Below, piece after piece: positions 6,703 to 15,044 of a stretch of 20,551 nucleotides of DNA; the stretch's first letter is position 1; each line of letters begins with the position of its first letter. The translations under genes were made by a program, and so were the position numbers. The stretch is from the NCBI GenBank assembly GCA_045636145.1, contig JAZTWV010000020.1, forward strand, positions 1 through 20,551. The letters are read 5' to 3'. Source of the DNA: Flemingiibacterium sp045636145. GTDB taxonomy: Bacteria > Bacillota > Clostridia > Oscillospirales > CAG-272. Below the pieces are notes generated by a model. That model had not been told where the DNA came from, searched no databases, and was given only the letters and a program-made list of their open reading frames with translations.

Positions 6703-8402
6703 AGGCTGTAAGGGAGCATATTATAAGTAATTTTTCAACTGCTGATTCAATAAACAATTTCAGGCTCACCGCCACCGGCACTCTTGAAAAACGAGAGGGC
6801 TTTTCACAAATTGATCTTTTCACATCGCCTGTACGCGGAGCGGTTTCTTCGGAATATACAACCTATATTACAGCCGGCAGCTGTCTATATTCTGTGTCCG
6901 AGTCCGGCACGGTATTGCTTGGGGAGCTTACAAACTGCCAATTTTCCGATGATACAGAAAAAGCGGAGATGTTTATAGAATCCGGCTGTGTTTACATTGT
7001 TGGCGGCGGCGGATTTTACAAGTACATTCCCGAAAAAAACTCATTGGCTGAGGTATCCTGCTATATTCCGGTAATACGCATAAATGCCGGTTCATCTACA
7101 GTCGGTGAGGAATACGAGGAGCGCAATCTTGTAAGTCCGCGTGTACGTGTTTCTATTCTGACAACAGACACTGCTGAGCGCATCAAGCTTTGGGGAAAGT
7201 CTACGAATGTAGTTGGTGCATATATAAACGGCAAGGCAGTAAGAACTGATAAATACGCCATAACATACGAGCCTAACGGAGATGCGTATATAAGATTTTT
7301 GGAAAAATACGTAGAAGGCGATGAACTGATTGTGGAATACGATCTGAACAGCGATAAATATCCGCTTATGCGAAATGTGTATTTTTCCGGCACTAAGGCA
7401 TATGTACACCGCGAAGGGCTTAGAAACAGGCTGTTTTTGTACAACGACATCGACGGGACGGTAATAACCTCGGAATTTGGCGCTTTTCAGACTGCTGAAT
7501 CGGAAATGTTCGGTTATTTCACAGAATCCTCCTTGTTTTTGGTCGGTGACGGATTACTTCCGCCCATTTCAATGCAGTCACTTGACACAAGGACGGTTGT
7601 AATGACAAAAAGCGCGATTCATGAGCTTACGGCATCAAATTCTTCCACTCTTGGCGGCGTATCTACCAAAAAGTTTTCCACAAAGCTTGTGACGCCTGAA
7701 ATGGGCATCGGTGAAAATTCCGGCATTGTACTCTATGAGGATGAGCTTTACTTTTTAAATGAAAACGGTCTTTACAGATTTGCCTACAATGCCGAGACAT
7801 TTGAATATTACGCCATAAGAATCGACTTTGCCGATTACTGCACGCCTCACCACAGTGAGCTTACGAGGATGAGCCTGTTTTTACTCAGAAGCAGGCATGA
7901 GCTTTGGTGTGTGCACAGTGAGGGCGCGCTTGTATACAGCCTTCGCTTCAAGTGCTGGTTCACCTATTCAGGCTTTAATGCTGTGGGGAGAATGCTCCTG
8001 CACATGAGAAACGCGGCGTTTTACAGTGATAACGCTTTATACGGCTTTATTGAAGGAAGCACCACGGACATTGATGCCGGCTTTGATGCCGAATACGTAA
8101 GCAAGCCGATTGACCTTGGGGATATTTTTGAAGAAAAAACCCTGTACGGCTTTGGCGCGGCATTTGATCGGATAGAGAATGCAAGGCTTATATGTGAGCT
8201 TGAAAATGACAAAGGACGGAAGATAAGCACCGAGCTTAAATCGGAGGATGTCGGAGACCCGTCACCAATAGTTCTCAGGAGTCATATGAGGCTGGGACGG
8301 AGCAAATATCTGATATGCCGTCTTTTATCCCCTGCGAACGCTGCTCCTGCAAACATACGCAGTATAATGTTCAGATTCCGTGAATCGGGAGGTACGAAAT
8401 GA
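6699..8402 (+). CDS. Tail-nozzle-like / packaged-DNA stabilisation protein
   Basis: The 567-residue product starts at an ATG overlapping the previous stop by four bases. The N-terminus has a NNFRLTATGTLEKREGF segment (about residues 19-35), resembling the opening of podovirus nozzle proteins such as P22 gp10 and T7 gp12. The rest is rich in beta strands with repeated short blades (TTYITAGSCLYSV, CVYIVGGGGFYKY, DELYFLNENGLYRF, HELWCVHSEG), consistent with a beta-propeller. An Ig-like stretch at about 145-215 is inserted. Such a protein forms the tube below the portal and retains DNA. It is the only candidate tail protein in the cassette; no needle, spike or fibre is present. The fold is inferred by eye. 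The following gene overlaps its stop by four bases. Confidence 0.55.
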   Translation: MKAVREHIISNFSTADSINNFRLTATGTLEKREGFSQIDLFTSPVRGAVSSEYTTYITAGSCLYSVSESGTVLLGELTNCQFSDDTEKAEMFIESGCVYIVGGGGFYKYIPEKNSLAEVSCYIPVIRINAGSSTVGEEYEERNLVSPRVRVSILTTDTAERIKLWGKSTNVVGAYINGKAVRTDKYAITYEPNGDAYIRFLEKYVEGDELIVEYDLNSDKYPLMRNVYFSGTKAYVHREGLRNRLFLYNDIDGTVITSEFGAFQTAESEMFGYFTESSLFLVGDGLLPPISMQSLDTRTVVMTKSAIHELTASNSSTLGGVSTKKFSTKLVTPEMGIGENSGIVLYEDELYFLNENGLYRFAYNAETFEYYAIRIDFADYCTPHHSELTRMSLFLLRSRHELWCVHSEGALVYSLRFKCWFTYSGFNAVGRMLLHMRNAAFYSDNALYGFIEGSTTDIDAGFDAEYVSKPIDLGDIFEEKTLYGFGAAFDRIENARLICELENDKGRKISTELKSEDVGDPSPIVLRSHMRLGRSKYLICRLLSPANAAPANIRSIMFRFRESGGTK

Positions 8403-8542
8403 TAGCACTACTGTATATTCTCTCTTTTTTGGCAGGTGCGGCATTCTTTTGGCTGTGTATGTATCTTCGGACACAAAAAATAAAAAAAGGCGGTACCGCA
8501 AAAAGCTTTGCCGAAACCTTTGAGAGTATTCTTAATTATTAA
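8399..8542 (+). CDS. 47-residue single-span membrane protein in the phage-like cassette
   Basis: This short gene starts with an ATG that overlaps the previous stop (ATGA), with GGGAGG about six bases upstream at 8388-8393, and ends 17 bases before the portal gene. The product begins MIALLYILSFLAGAAFFWLC, one clear membrane span (residues about 3-22), followed by a basic stretch RTQKIKKGG and a short soluble tail to ESILNY. It has no signal cleavage site. Size, one span and a positive tail would fit a holin-like or accessory membrane protein, but no family is recognised and no endolysin lies beside it. The coupling at both ends and lack of any gap suggest that it is real. Confidence 0.6.
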   Translation: MIALLYILSFLAGAAFFWLCMYLRTQKIKKGGTAKSFAETFESILNY

Positions 8543-8559
8543 GGAAAGGATTTGTCATA

Positions 8560-10131
8560 ATGAAAGAAAACATAGCATGGCGGCAATTTGAGGCAGGACG
8601 CGATTATAACCGCAGGATCGGGCTTTACGAGAATGTTACACTCTGCGAGCGCTTTTATCGCGGAGATCAGTGGAAAACCGTGGCATCCGGTCCGCTCCCA
8701 ACACCCGTTTTCAACTATATCCGCCGAATCACCGATTATTTAATAACTCAGATTGCAAGCTCTAATGTGGATATTTTATATTCCGACGAAAATCTTCCTT
8801 TTGTTACCGACAAAAACCACAGAGAGCGTATTGAAAAAGCGGTTGATCTTCTGAATCGCCATGCGGCGTTCAGGTGGGAGAAATGTGCACTTGACCGCAC
8901 GGTGCGAACCGCGCTTCTTGATGCGGCACTGTCCGGTGACGGCATATTCTTCACCTATTGGGACCCGTCGATCCGCACAGGTCAGGTGTACACGGGAGAT
9001 TTTGTTACTGTTACCATTGATAGTACCAATCTTTTTGTTGCAAACGTAAATTCCACGGATATCCAGAGTCAGGATTACATTATCATATCCGGTCGTGAAT
9101 CGGCAAAGAAGCTTCAGGATGAGGCGCTTGCCTCCGGTGCATCACACACCGATGCTATGAAGATTCGCCCGGATGAGGATCTCCACTACGGTTCGGGTGA
9201 CTGCGCGGCATATGAAAATCTTGATTCTTCCGTAGAAAAGGCTACTTACATCATCAAATTCAGCCGCGATGAGAGGGGGTACATACAGTTTGAAAAATCC
9301 ACCAAAAACTGTATCATAAAGCGAGTTACAACCGGGCTTCGTCTGTACCCTATCGCAATGTTCAATTGGATTCCCACAAAGAACTCCTATCACGGTACAT
9401 CTCCTATAACTCCTCTCATTCAGAATCAGAAATACATCAACAAGGCGTACGCCCTTGCGATGAAGCACATGATCGACTCCGCCTTTACAAAGGTAGTATA
9501 CGACAAGACCCGTATTCCGGAATGGACAAACGAGGTCGGTCAGGCTATCGGCGTTGTGGGCGGAGACATCCACGGCGTTGCCGCCTCAATTGACCACGGT
9601 GATATTGATGACAGATTCACTGAGATCGTGGAAAACGTTATCGGCAACACCAAGGACAGCATGGGTGCAACGGAAGCCTCCCTCGGTGAGGCATCTCCCA
9701 ACAACACTTCCGCCATCATTGCCCTTCAGGAATCAAATCACATGACCCTTGACTTTGTAAGAAGCGCGCTGTTCGGCTGTATTGAGGAGCTTGCCTCAAT
9801 CTGGGTTGACTTTATGTGTGCTTACTATGCGGACGGCAGAATGGTTCTCACAGGTGACGATGTTCCCTATGATCTCGACTGCCGTGTGCTTCGTGAGGAG
9901 CTTATTTCCGCAAGAGTAGATGTTGGAACATCCACAAGGTATTCCAAGGCATCGGCGCTTGCCGAGCTTACAAAGCTGCTTGACGGCGGACATATTACGC
10001 TGAAGCAGTATCTTGAGCGCATCCCCGACGGAGTTATACCAGGACGTGAATCGCTCATTGCCGAGCTTGACGGCACGGCGGATGTAAAATTGGAAGCAAA
10101 CAAGGAGGAAACAAAAAATGCAGGAAAATGA
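8560..10131 (+). CDS. Phage portal protein, podovirus (P22-like) type
   Basis: The product has 523 residues, with AAGGAAAGGA upstream. It begins with WRQFEAGRDYNRRIGLYENV and RFYRGDQWKT, the usual opening of portal proteins. The central part has the ring-stem region PIAMFNWIPTKNSYHGTSPITPLIQNQKYINKAYAL (about residues 265-305), then a segment with NVIGNTKDSMGATEASLGE(A/S)PNNTSAIIALQ (about 362-390), a conserved portal stretch of the clip/crown side. The portal is the dodecameric ring through which DNA enters and leaves the head. The C-terminus is charged and ends in a lysine-rich tail. The gene overlaps the next by 14 bases. Placing the portal after the capsid and nozzle genes is unusual, since phages mostly have it directly after the large terminase. 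Confidence 0.9.
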   Translation: MKENIAWRQFEAGRDYNRRIGLYENVTLCERFYRGDQWKTVASGPLPTPVFNYIRRITDYLITQIASSNVDILYSDENLPFVTDKNHRERIEKAVDLLNRHAAFRWEKCALDRTVRTALLDAALSGDGIFFTYWDPSIRTGQVYTGDFVTVTIDSTNLFVANVNSTDIQSQDYIIISGRESAKKLQDEALASGASHTDAMKIRPDEDLHYGSGDCAAYENLDSSVEKATYIIKFSRDERGYIQFEKSTKNCIIKRVTTGLRLYPIAMFNWIPTKNSYHGTSPITPLIQNQKYINKAYALAMKHMIDSAFTKVVYDKTRIPEWTNEVGQAIGVVGGDIHGVAASIDHGDIDDRFTEIVENVIGNTKDSMGATEASLGEASPNNTSAIIALQESNHMTLDFVRSALFGCIEELASIWVDFMCAYYADGRMVLTGDDVPYDLDCRVLREELISARVDVGTSTRYSKASALAELTKLLDGGHITLKQYLERIPDGVIPGRESLIAELDGTADVKLEANKEETKNAGK

Positions 10132-10378
10132 GATAAAAGTAACAGAGACCGCCGCTGAAAACACTGCGGCGGCAGAGGAATCTACGCAAACTCCCCCCAC
10201 TGCCGAGCAGGCGGCAGAGATAAACGCCGCCAATGCGGCAACGTCCACCGGTAAAATCAGCGATGACGGTCAGGGGGCGGCATTTTTTACCGCCGCAGAT
10301 GTTCGCGCCATGAGCCGCACTCAGGTAAGACGGAATCTTACAAAGATCCTCAAATCCATGGAAAGCGACGAGTTTTAA
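10118..10378 (+). CDS. Short acidic/alanine-rich protein, candidate minimal scaffold
   Basis: The product has 86 residues, with GGAGG ten bases before the ATG and a 14-base overlap with the portal gene. The first 65 residues are rich in Ala, Glu and Thr and probably disordered. The C-terminal 30 (FFTAADVRAMSRTQVRRNLTKILKSMESDEF region) form a basic amphipathic helix pair. Scaffolding proteins of P22-like phages bind the capsid protein through a small basic C-terminal helical domain and are encoded directly after the portal. Both points fit. It is much shorter than known scaffolds (about 150-300 residues), so the call is tentative. Confidence 0.5.
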   Translation: MQENEIKVTETAAENTAAAEESTQTPPTAEQAAEINAANAATSTGKISDDGQGAAFFTAADVRAMSRTQVRRNLTKILKSMESDEF

Positions 10379-10396
10379 GCCACAGGTGTATATTAA

Positions 10397-10438
10397 AAGA
10401 ATGTCGGAAGAATTTATGATATTTCTTCCGACATTCTT
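10397..10438 (+). terminator. 16-pair hairpin ending the phage-like cassette
   Basis: Positions 10397-10412 (AAGAATGTCGGAAGAA) pair perfectly with 10423-10438 around a 10-base loop, 18 bases after the last cassette gene. No U tract follows because the -35 of the next promoter starts at the hairpin base. It probably ends cassette transcription or insulates the next gene. Confidence 0.65.
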
Positions 10439-10465
10439 GACAAGCGGCACTATATTTGATAGAAT
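10437..10465 (+). promoter_or_regulatory. Promoter of the small lipoprotein gene
   Basis: TTGACA (10437-10442) and TAGAAT (10460-10465) are 17 bases apart, close to the consensus. The start would be near 10472, some 34 bases before the ATG. It gives the lipoprotein gene its own transcription, separate from the phage-like cassette. Confidence 0.8.
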
Positions 10466-10505
10466 TATGGCGTAACATTTTATGCAGATTACAACGGAGG
10501 ACCGG

Positions 10506-10973
10506 ATGTTAAAAAGTATCCCTAACATTTCTATAACTATAATAATCTCTCTGTGCCTTTTGCTTTCTTCCTGTGCTGATACTTCCGTGAATTTGGCAAG
10601 TTCTCCGACGGACGTTAGTGTTGCCCTCTCGGAGAAATCCGCCGAAAATCACTCAGAAGAAACTATCGCACCTTTGTATGACGTTGTTTTACCCGTGCCC
10701 GATGGCTCTTCCGCTTCAATGCGCGCATATGCAGAGGAGCTTTCCGATTATTGGCTTTGCAAAATTACCGAGCTTACCGTGGGAGATGAAGCTCTCGCCG
10801 CAGAATTTGAAGCCTATAAGTCGGATTTATCCCGTGAGCTTTCGAAAGAAGCTGAAAAATACCGTTCCGACGGTACTGCACCATATGGAAGTGCTGTAAC
10901 ATATGAGCTTATAATGAAACGTGCCGAAGCGTTTGGTGCGTGGTATTCCGAACACTGTGATATAGAAGAATAA
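10506..10973 (+). CDS. Small lipoprotein of unknown function
   Basis: The 155-residue product starts at the ATG behind CGGAGG (10495-10500); an in-frame ATG at 10482 lacks a ribosome site. Residues 1-23 form a lipoprotein signal with lipobox LSSC (C23), so the mature protein should be lipid-anchored outside the membrane. A Ser/Thr-rich linker (about 24-60) leads to a helical domain (about 68-155) with many charged residues and a conserved-looking ALAAEFEAYKSDLSRELSKEAEKY helix. I recognise no family. It stands between the phage-like cassette and the leftward sialidase gene, has its own promoter and shares the terminator at 10974-11009. Confidence 0.75.
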   Translation: MLKSIPNISITIIISLCLLLSSCADTSVNLASSPTDVSVALSEKSAENHSEETIAPLYDVVLPVPDGSSASMRAYAEELSDYWLCKITELTVGDEALAAEFEAYKSDLSRELSKEAEKYRSDGTAPYGSAVTYELIMKRAEAFGAWYSEHCDIEE

Positions 10974-11009
10974 GCAAATCGGCAGGAGCGTTTGCTCCTT
11001 CCGATTTGC
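10974..11009. terminator. Bidirectional terminator between convergent genes
   Basis: GCAAATCGG (10974-10982) pairs with CCGATTTGC (11001-11009), and inside it AGGAGC pairs with GCTCCT around GTTT. The hairpin sits one base after the lipoprotein stop and 11 bases from the convergent sialidase stop, so it should end both transcripts. U tracts are weak. Confidence 0.75.
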
Positions 11010-11020
11010 GGTAAATCTAC

Positions 11021-12058
11021 TTATTGTTCCTTCTCAGAAAGCCACTCGTAGTCAAATATCGCAAGGGTGTCGGTCTCGCCTGCCTTGTCCTCGTAGAGGA
11101 CGTATATAAGTCCTGCCTCGTTGTCTGCGGCAATGTCGGCGTATCCGCCTCTGTCGGGGTCGATAACGCGGCGGTACTGCCAATTTATACTGTTATCGGT
11201 AGAGCCTTTAACAACGATATTTTTTCTGCCAAGCTTGCTTTCGCAGTTGACATAGACAAGCGTGTAGGGATCGTCGCCGTGGTTATACGACACAACCGAG
11301 CCAAAGCAGGTGGGGTCAGGCAGACGCTTATCCGGAACATAGTTGGTCCATTCGGAATATCCGGTACGGCTTATAGCCATCGCGCGGTATCTTGCCGCAC
11401 AGCGGATAGCAAGGTAGATACGTCCGTCGGAAAGCTCAGCCGCCACGGTTTCGTTAGGGTTGATAACATCGGAGGTAACGGGAAGAATATCGCCGCACTG
11501 CCATGTTTCGCCGTTATTCTTGCTGTAAAGGGTGGATATTACGGACGGCGCGTGGTCTCGTATGTGCGCCTCGTAGTACTTCGGCACCATCCATACGGGT
11601 ACAATAAGCAGTCCGTCTCTTGTGCAGATGCCGTGACCCGGTCCGAGAGCGAATGCATTTCTGAAATGGGGCATGGTGCACGCGGTAATGTCTATTTCTT
11701 CGCTCCATGTAAGACCGTCGTCGTCGCTGTAGCGGCGAAGCACTCGTCCGCCCGCAGTTGCGTAGTCCTCGCAGTAGAGAAAATGGATACGGCCGTTCTT
11801 GTCCTGCATCATAACGGGGTTGTTCACCGTTTTGTGCTCCTCAGAGCTGTGTGCAAGATAGATACGCTCACCAAAGCTCTCGCCGTGATCCTCTGAGCGC
11901 TGAAGGAAAATATCTATCATCGCCCAGTCGTGATTCTGACGTCTTGCTTCATTATATATAATGAGCGTACCGCGATTTGTTACAATCATTCCCGGGATTC
12001 TGTGAGCCGCGTATTCTCCCTCGGGATCGCCCTGCCAGATAAGCTTTGATTTAAACAT
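11021..12058 (-). CDS. Sialidase-family (BNR / Asp-box) protein, probably cytoplasmic
   Basis: AGGAGG eight bases upstream selects the ATG at 12058 and gives 345 residues; the frame is open further up but that part overlaps the end of valS. The protein opens with AAHRIPGM (R20), the RIP motif carrying the first arginine of the GH33 sialidase triad. Asp boxes follow at 55-62 (SEDHGESF), 111-118 (SDDDGLTW), 179-186 (SKNNGETW) and, degenerate, 286-293 (STDNSINW), marking propeller blades. NETVAAELSDGRIYLAIR (202-219) carries the candidate catalytic Glu and second Arg. There is no signal peptide, so it would act on imported sialic-acid-like glycosides or an intracellular sugar. It follows valS by 31 bases with no terminator, so it shares the T-box operon, an odd partner. 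The exact substrate is unknown. Confidence 0.8.
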   Translation of the reverse strand: MFKSKLIWQGDPEGEYAAHRIPGMIVTNRGTLIIYNEARRQNHDWAMIDIFLQRSEDHGESFGERIYLAHSSEEHKTVNNPVMMQDKNGRIHFLYCEDYATAGGRVLRRYSDDDGLTWSEEIDITACTMPHFRNAFALGPGHGICTRDGLLIVPVWMVPKYYEAHIRDHAPSVISTLYSKNNGETWQCGDILPVTSDVINPNETVAAELSDGRIYLAIRCAARYRAMAISRTGYSEWTNYVPDKRLPDPTCFGSVVSYNHGDDPYTLVYVNCESKLGRKNIVVKGSTDNSINWQYRRVIDPDRGGYADIAADNEAGLIYVLYEDKAGETDTLAIFDYEWLSEKEQ

Positions 12059-12089
12059 AGGATATCCTCCTTGATGTCTGAAAAATATT

Positions 12090-14711
12090 TTAACCCAGCT
12101 TTGCAATAGCCGCGTCAACTGCCGCAAGCTGTTCGATAAATTTTTCCTTCTTAGCCTTTTCAGCTTCAATAAGCTTTTCAGGTGCTTTTGCAACAAAGCC
12201 TTCGTTTGCCAGCTTCTTTTCAACTCTGTCGATCTCGGAAAGATACTTTTCTCTTTCCTTGTTAAGACGCTCGCGCTCCTTAGCGAAGTCTATAAGCTCG
12301 CCAAGCGGTATGAATACCGATGCACCGGTTGCAACGATCTGCACTGCGTTCTCATCAGCATAGGAATCTGCAAACTCAACCTCAGAAGCAGAAGCAAGCT
12401 TCTCGAAGAATTTTACGGTATCGTCCGAATATGTTGCCCTGTCAGCGGTAACAATAATGATCTTCGCTTTCTTTGAGGGAGCAACGTTCATCTCGGCACG
12501 GCGGTTTCTTATCAGAGTGATAGCCTCGATGATCTTCGCCATCTGCGCTTCTTCTGCGGGGAACTCGAAGTCCTTGTTATACTTCGGATATTCCGCGATC
12601 ATGATAGACTCGCAGTCGTGGGGGATCGCCTGATAGATTTCCTCGGTGATGAACGGCATGAAGGGATGGAGAAGCTTAAGCGTCTCGCCGAGAGTGTAGC
12701 AAAGTACATTCTGCGCCGCGGTATCACCTGCGCTGAGTCTGGGCTTAACAAGCTCGATGTACCAGTCGCAGAGGATATCCCAAACGAAATCGTATATCTT
12801 TGCAAGAGCAACGCCAAGCTCGAACTTGTCAAGATTTGCGGTTACTTCGCCGATAAGGGTGTTGAGCTTTGTGAGAAGCCACTTGTCCTCGGCCTTAAGC
12901 TCTGCGGTGTCGGGAAGCTGTACCTTATCAATAGTAAGATTCATAAGAGTGAATCTTGAAGCATTCCACAGCTTATTTGCAAAGTTTCTCGCCGCTTCAA
13001 CCTTCTTGTCGGAATAACGCATATCGTTTCCGGGCGCGTTACCGGTAATAAGCGCATAGCGGAGTGCGTCCGCGCCGTAATTGTCGATAATTTCAAGAGG
13101 ATCAACGCCGTTTCCGAGGGATTTTGACATCTTTCTTCCCTGCTCGTCGCGCACAAGTCCGTGAATGAATACGTGCTCAAAAGGAGCTTTTCCGGTGTGC
13201 TCAAGGGCTGAGAATATCATTCTCGATACCCAGAAGAAGATAATATCGTATCCGGTAACAAGCACGCTTGTGGGATAGAAATATTTCATGTCCTCGGTCT
13301 CGTCGGGCCAGCCGAGAGTTGAGAAAGGCCAGAGAGCGGACGAGAACCATGTATCAAGCACGTCATCCTCCTGACGCATAGCCTTGCCGCACTTCGGGCA
13401 GGTGTGAACGTCGGTTTTGGATACTACCATCTCACCGCAGGCATCGCAGTAGTACGCAGGAATGCGGTGTCCCCACCAAAGCTGACGGGAAATGCACCAG
13501 TCGTGAACATTTTCCATCCAATTAGTATATATCTTGGTAAATCTTTCGGGTACAAACTTAACATCGCCGTTTTTGGAGGCGTTAAGAGCCGGCTCAGCAA
13601 GAGGAGCCATCTTTACAAACCACTGATTTGAGGTAATCGGCTCAACAGTTGTGCCGCAACGGTAGCAAGTGCCCACATTGTGGCTGTGAGGCTCGATTTT
13701 AACGAGATATCCGCCGGCTTCAAGGTCCGCAACGATCGCCTTGCGGCATTCATAGCGATCCATGCCCTCATACTTGCCGCCCTTGGCGTTTATAGTGCCG
13801 TCACCGTTCATAACGAGGATATTTTCAAGATTATGTCGCTGACCTACCTCAAAGTCGTTGGGGTCGTGGGCAGGAGTGATCTTAACGCATCCTGTGCCAA
13901 ACTCCTTGTCAACATAGCTGTCGGCAATAAGCGGAATTTCGCGTCCAACGAGCGGAAGAACAAGCATTTTTCCAACAAGCGAAGCATAACGCTCATCCTC
14001 GGGGTTTACAGCAACAGCGGTATCGCCGAGAAGCGTTTCCGGACGTGTGGTAGCGATGATAACCTCACCGGAGCCGTCCTTGAATGGATAGCGGATGTGC
14101 CAGAAATTGCCCGGCTGCTCGCTGTACTCAACCTCGGCATCGGAAAGGGCGGTCATGCAGTGCGGACACCAGTTGATTATGCGATTTCCGCGGTAAATGA
14201 GTCCCTTATCGTAGAGATTTACGAAAACCTCCTTAACAGCGCGGGAGCATCCCTCATCCATAGTGAAGCGTTCACGAGTCCAATCGCAGGATGAGCCCAG
14301 CTTCTTAAGCTGATTTATAATTCTGCTTCCGTACTGATGCTTCCAATCCCAAACGCGCTCAAGGAACTTCTCGCGTCCGAGGTCGTAGCGAGTAAGTCCC
14401 TCGTTCTTTCTGAGGTTTTCCTCAACCTTGATCTGGGTCGCTATACCTGCATGGTCTGTACCGGGCACCCACAGAGTGGAAAAGCCCTGCATACGCTTGT
14501 AGCGGATAAGTATATCCTGGAGGGTCTCGTCAAGGGCATGACCCATGTGGAGCTGTCCCGTTACGTTTGGAGGCGGAATAACGATGGTAAAAGGCTTCTT
14601 TTCGGGATCTCGCTCAGGGGTGAAGTATCCCTTATCGCACCAATTTTTGTAGATGCGATCCTCAAATTCCTTTGGGGCATAATTCTTTGGAAGACTAAGT
14701 TCTGTGTTCAT
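12090..14711 (-). CDS. valS: Valyl-tRNA synthetase
   Basis: This is a complete class I synthetase of 873 residues that charges tRNA-Val. The start (MNTELSLPKNY) lies behind AAAGGA; upstream in-frame codons lie in the T-box terminator and are rejected. Visible motifs are HMGH (55-58, the HIGH motif) in PPPNVTGQLHMGH, the editing domain TTRPETLLGD (221-230) with GCVKITPAHD (275-284), and KMSKS at 527-531. Cysteines at 182/185, 349/352 and 422/425/438/441 include a zinc-ribbon-like pair of CxxC motifs. The last 65 residues form the C-terminal coiled coil typical of ValRS. It is preceded by a valine T-box leader and followed by the sialidase-like gene. Confidence 0.98.
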   Translation of the reverse strand: MNTELSLPKNYAPKEFEDRIYKNWCDKGYFTPERDPEKKPFTIVIPPPNVTGQLHMGHALDETLQDILIRYKRMQGFSTLWVPGTDHAGIATQIKVEENLRKNEGLTRYDLGREKFLERVWDWKHQYGSRIINQLKKLGSSCDWTRERFTMDEGCSRAVKEVFVNLYDKGLIYRGNRIINWCPHCMTALSDAEVEYSEQPGNFWHIRYPFKDGSGEVIIATTRPETLLGDTAVAVNPEDERYASLVGKMLVLPLVGREIPLIADSYVDKEFGTGCVKITPAHDPNDFEVGQRHNLENILVMNGDGTINAKGGKYEGMDRYECRKAIVADLEAGGYLVKIEPHSHNVGTCYRCGTTVEPITSNQWFVKMAPLAEPALNASKNGDVKFVPERFTKIYTNWMENVHDWCISRQLWWGHRIPAYYCDACGEMVVSKTDVHTCPKCGKAMRQEDDVLDTWFSSALWPFSTLGWPDETEDMKYFYPTSVLVTGYDIIFFWVSRMIFSALEHTGKAPFEHVFIHGLVRDEQGRKMSKSLGNGVDPLEIIDNYGADALRYALITGNAPGNDMRYSDKKVEAARNFANKLWNASRFTLMNLTIDKVQLPDTAELKAEDKWLLTKLNTLIGEVTANLDKFELGVALAKIYDFVWDILCDWYIELVKPRLSAGDTAAQNVLCYTLGETLKLLHPFMPFITEEIYQAIPHDCESIMIAEYPKYNKDFEFPAEEAQMAKIIEAITLIRNRRAEMNVAPSKKAKIIIVTADRATYSDDTVKFFEKLASASEVEFADSYADENAVQIVATGASVFIPLGELIDFAKERERLNKEREKYLSEIDRVEKKLANEGFVAKAPEKLIEAEKAKKEKFIEQLAAVDAAIAKLG

Positions 14712-14746
14712 TTTGTATATCCTTTCGTTTGTTCGCATCGGAACAT

Positions 14747-15005
14747 AAAAAACGCCCCGACACTTTTTTGTGTCAGGGCGCATAATATGCGCGGTACCAC
14801 CTGATATTTCTATCTTTGCGAAAAGCTTACACTTTTCTCTCCCTGTAACGTGGGATAACGGCATTTACTACTTAACCTGTGACCATGCCACAGATTGTTC
14901 ACTCAGCGGCTCGGGGACTACTTCGAAAACTCCGCGTGACCGCTTCACACCGAACAGCGGCTCTCTTGACACGCTCGGAAGCCTACTCCTTCCCGTCATT
15001 GCCTT
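14747..15005 (-). promoter_or_regulatory. T-box leader (tRNA-Val sensing) of valS
   Basis: The leader has the T-box core AGGTGGTACCGCG (14790-14802) and, behind it, a terminator of 11 pairs (14753-14763 with 14770-14780, one G/T pair) followed by six T. Stem I is upstream. GAA directly precedes GTA (14919-14921), with GTC next (14916-14918); both are Val codons, so the specifier is one of them, GTA by position after GAA. Uncharged tRNA-Val would stabilise the antiterminator and allow valS and the sialidase gene to be transcribed. This family is well established in Firmicutes. Confidence 0.95.
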
Positions 15006-15011
15006 TACGGT

Positions 15012-15041
15012 ATTATACCATATTGTATATATGTTTGTCAA
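15012..15041 (-). promoter_or_regulatory. Promoter of the valS operon
   Basis: On the minus strand TTGACA (15036-15041) and TATAAT (15012-15017) are 18 bases apart, with TGG before the -10 (extended -10). Start is near 15005, just before T-box stem I. Confidence 0.85.
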
Positions 15042-15044
15042 GAG

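Noticed and set aside
11024..11896. A 290-codon frame opposite the sialidase gene
   Set aside because: It is a shadow of a gene with clear Asp boxes and a clear ribosome site; its composition is not protein-like.
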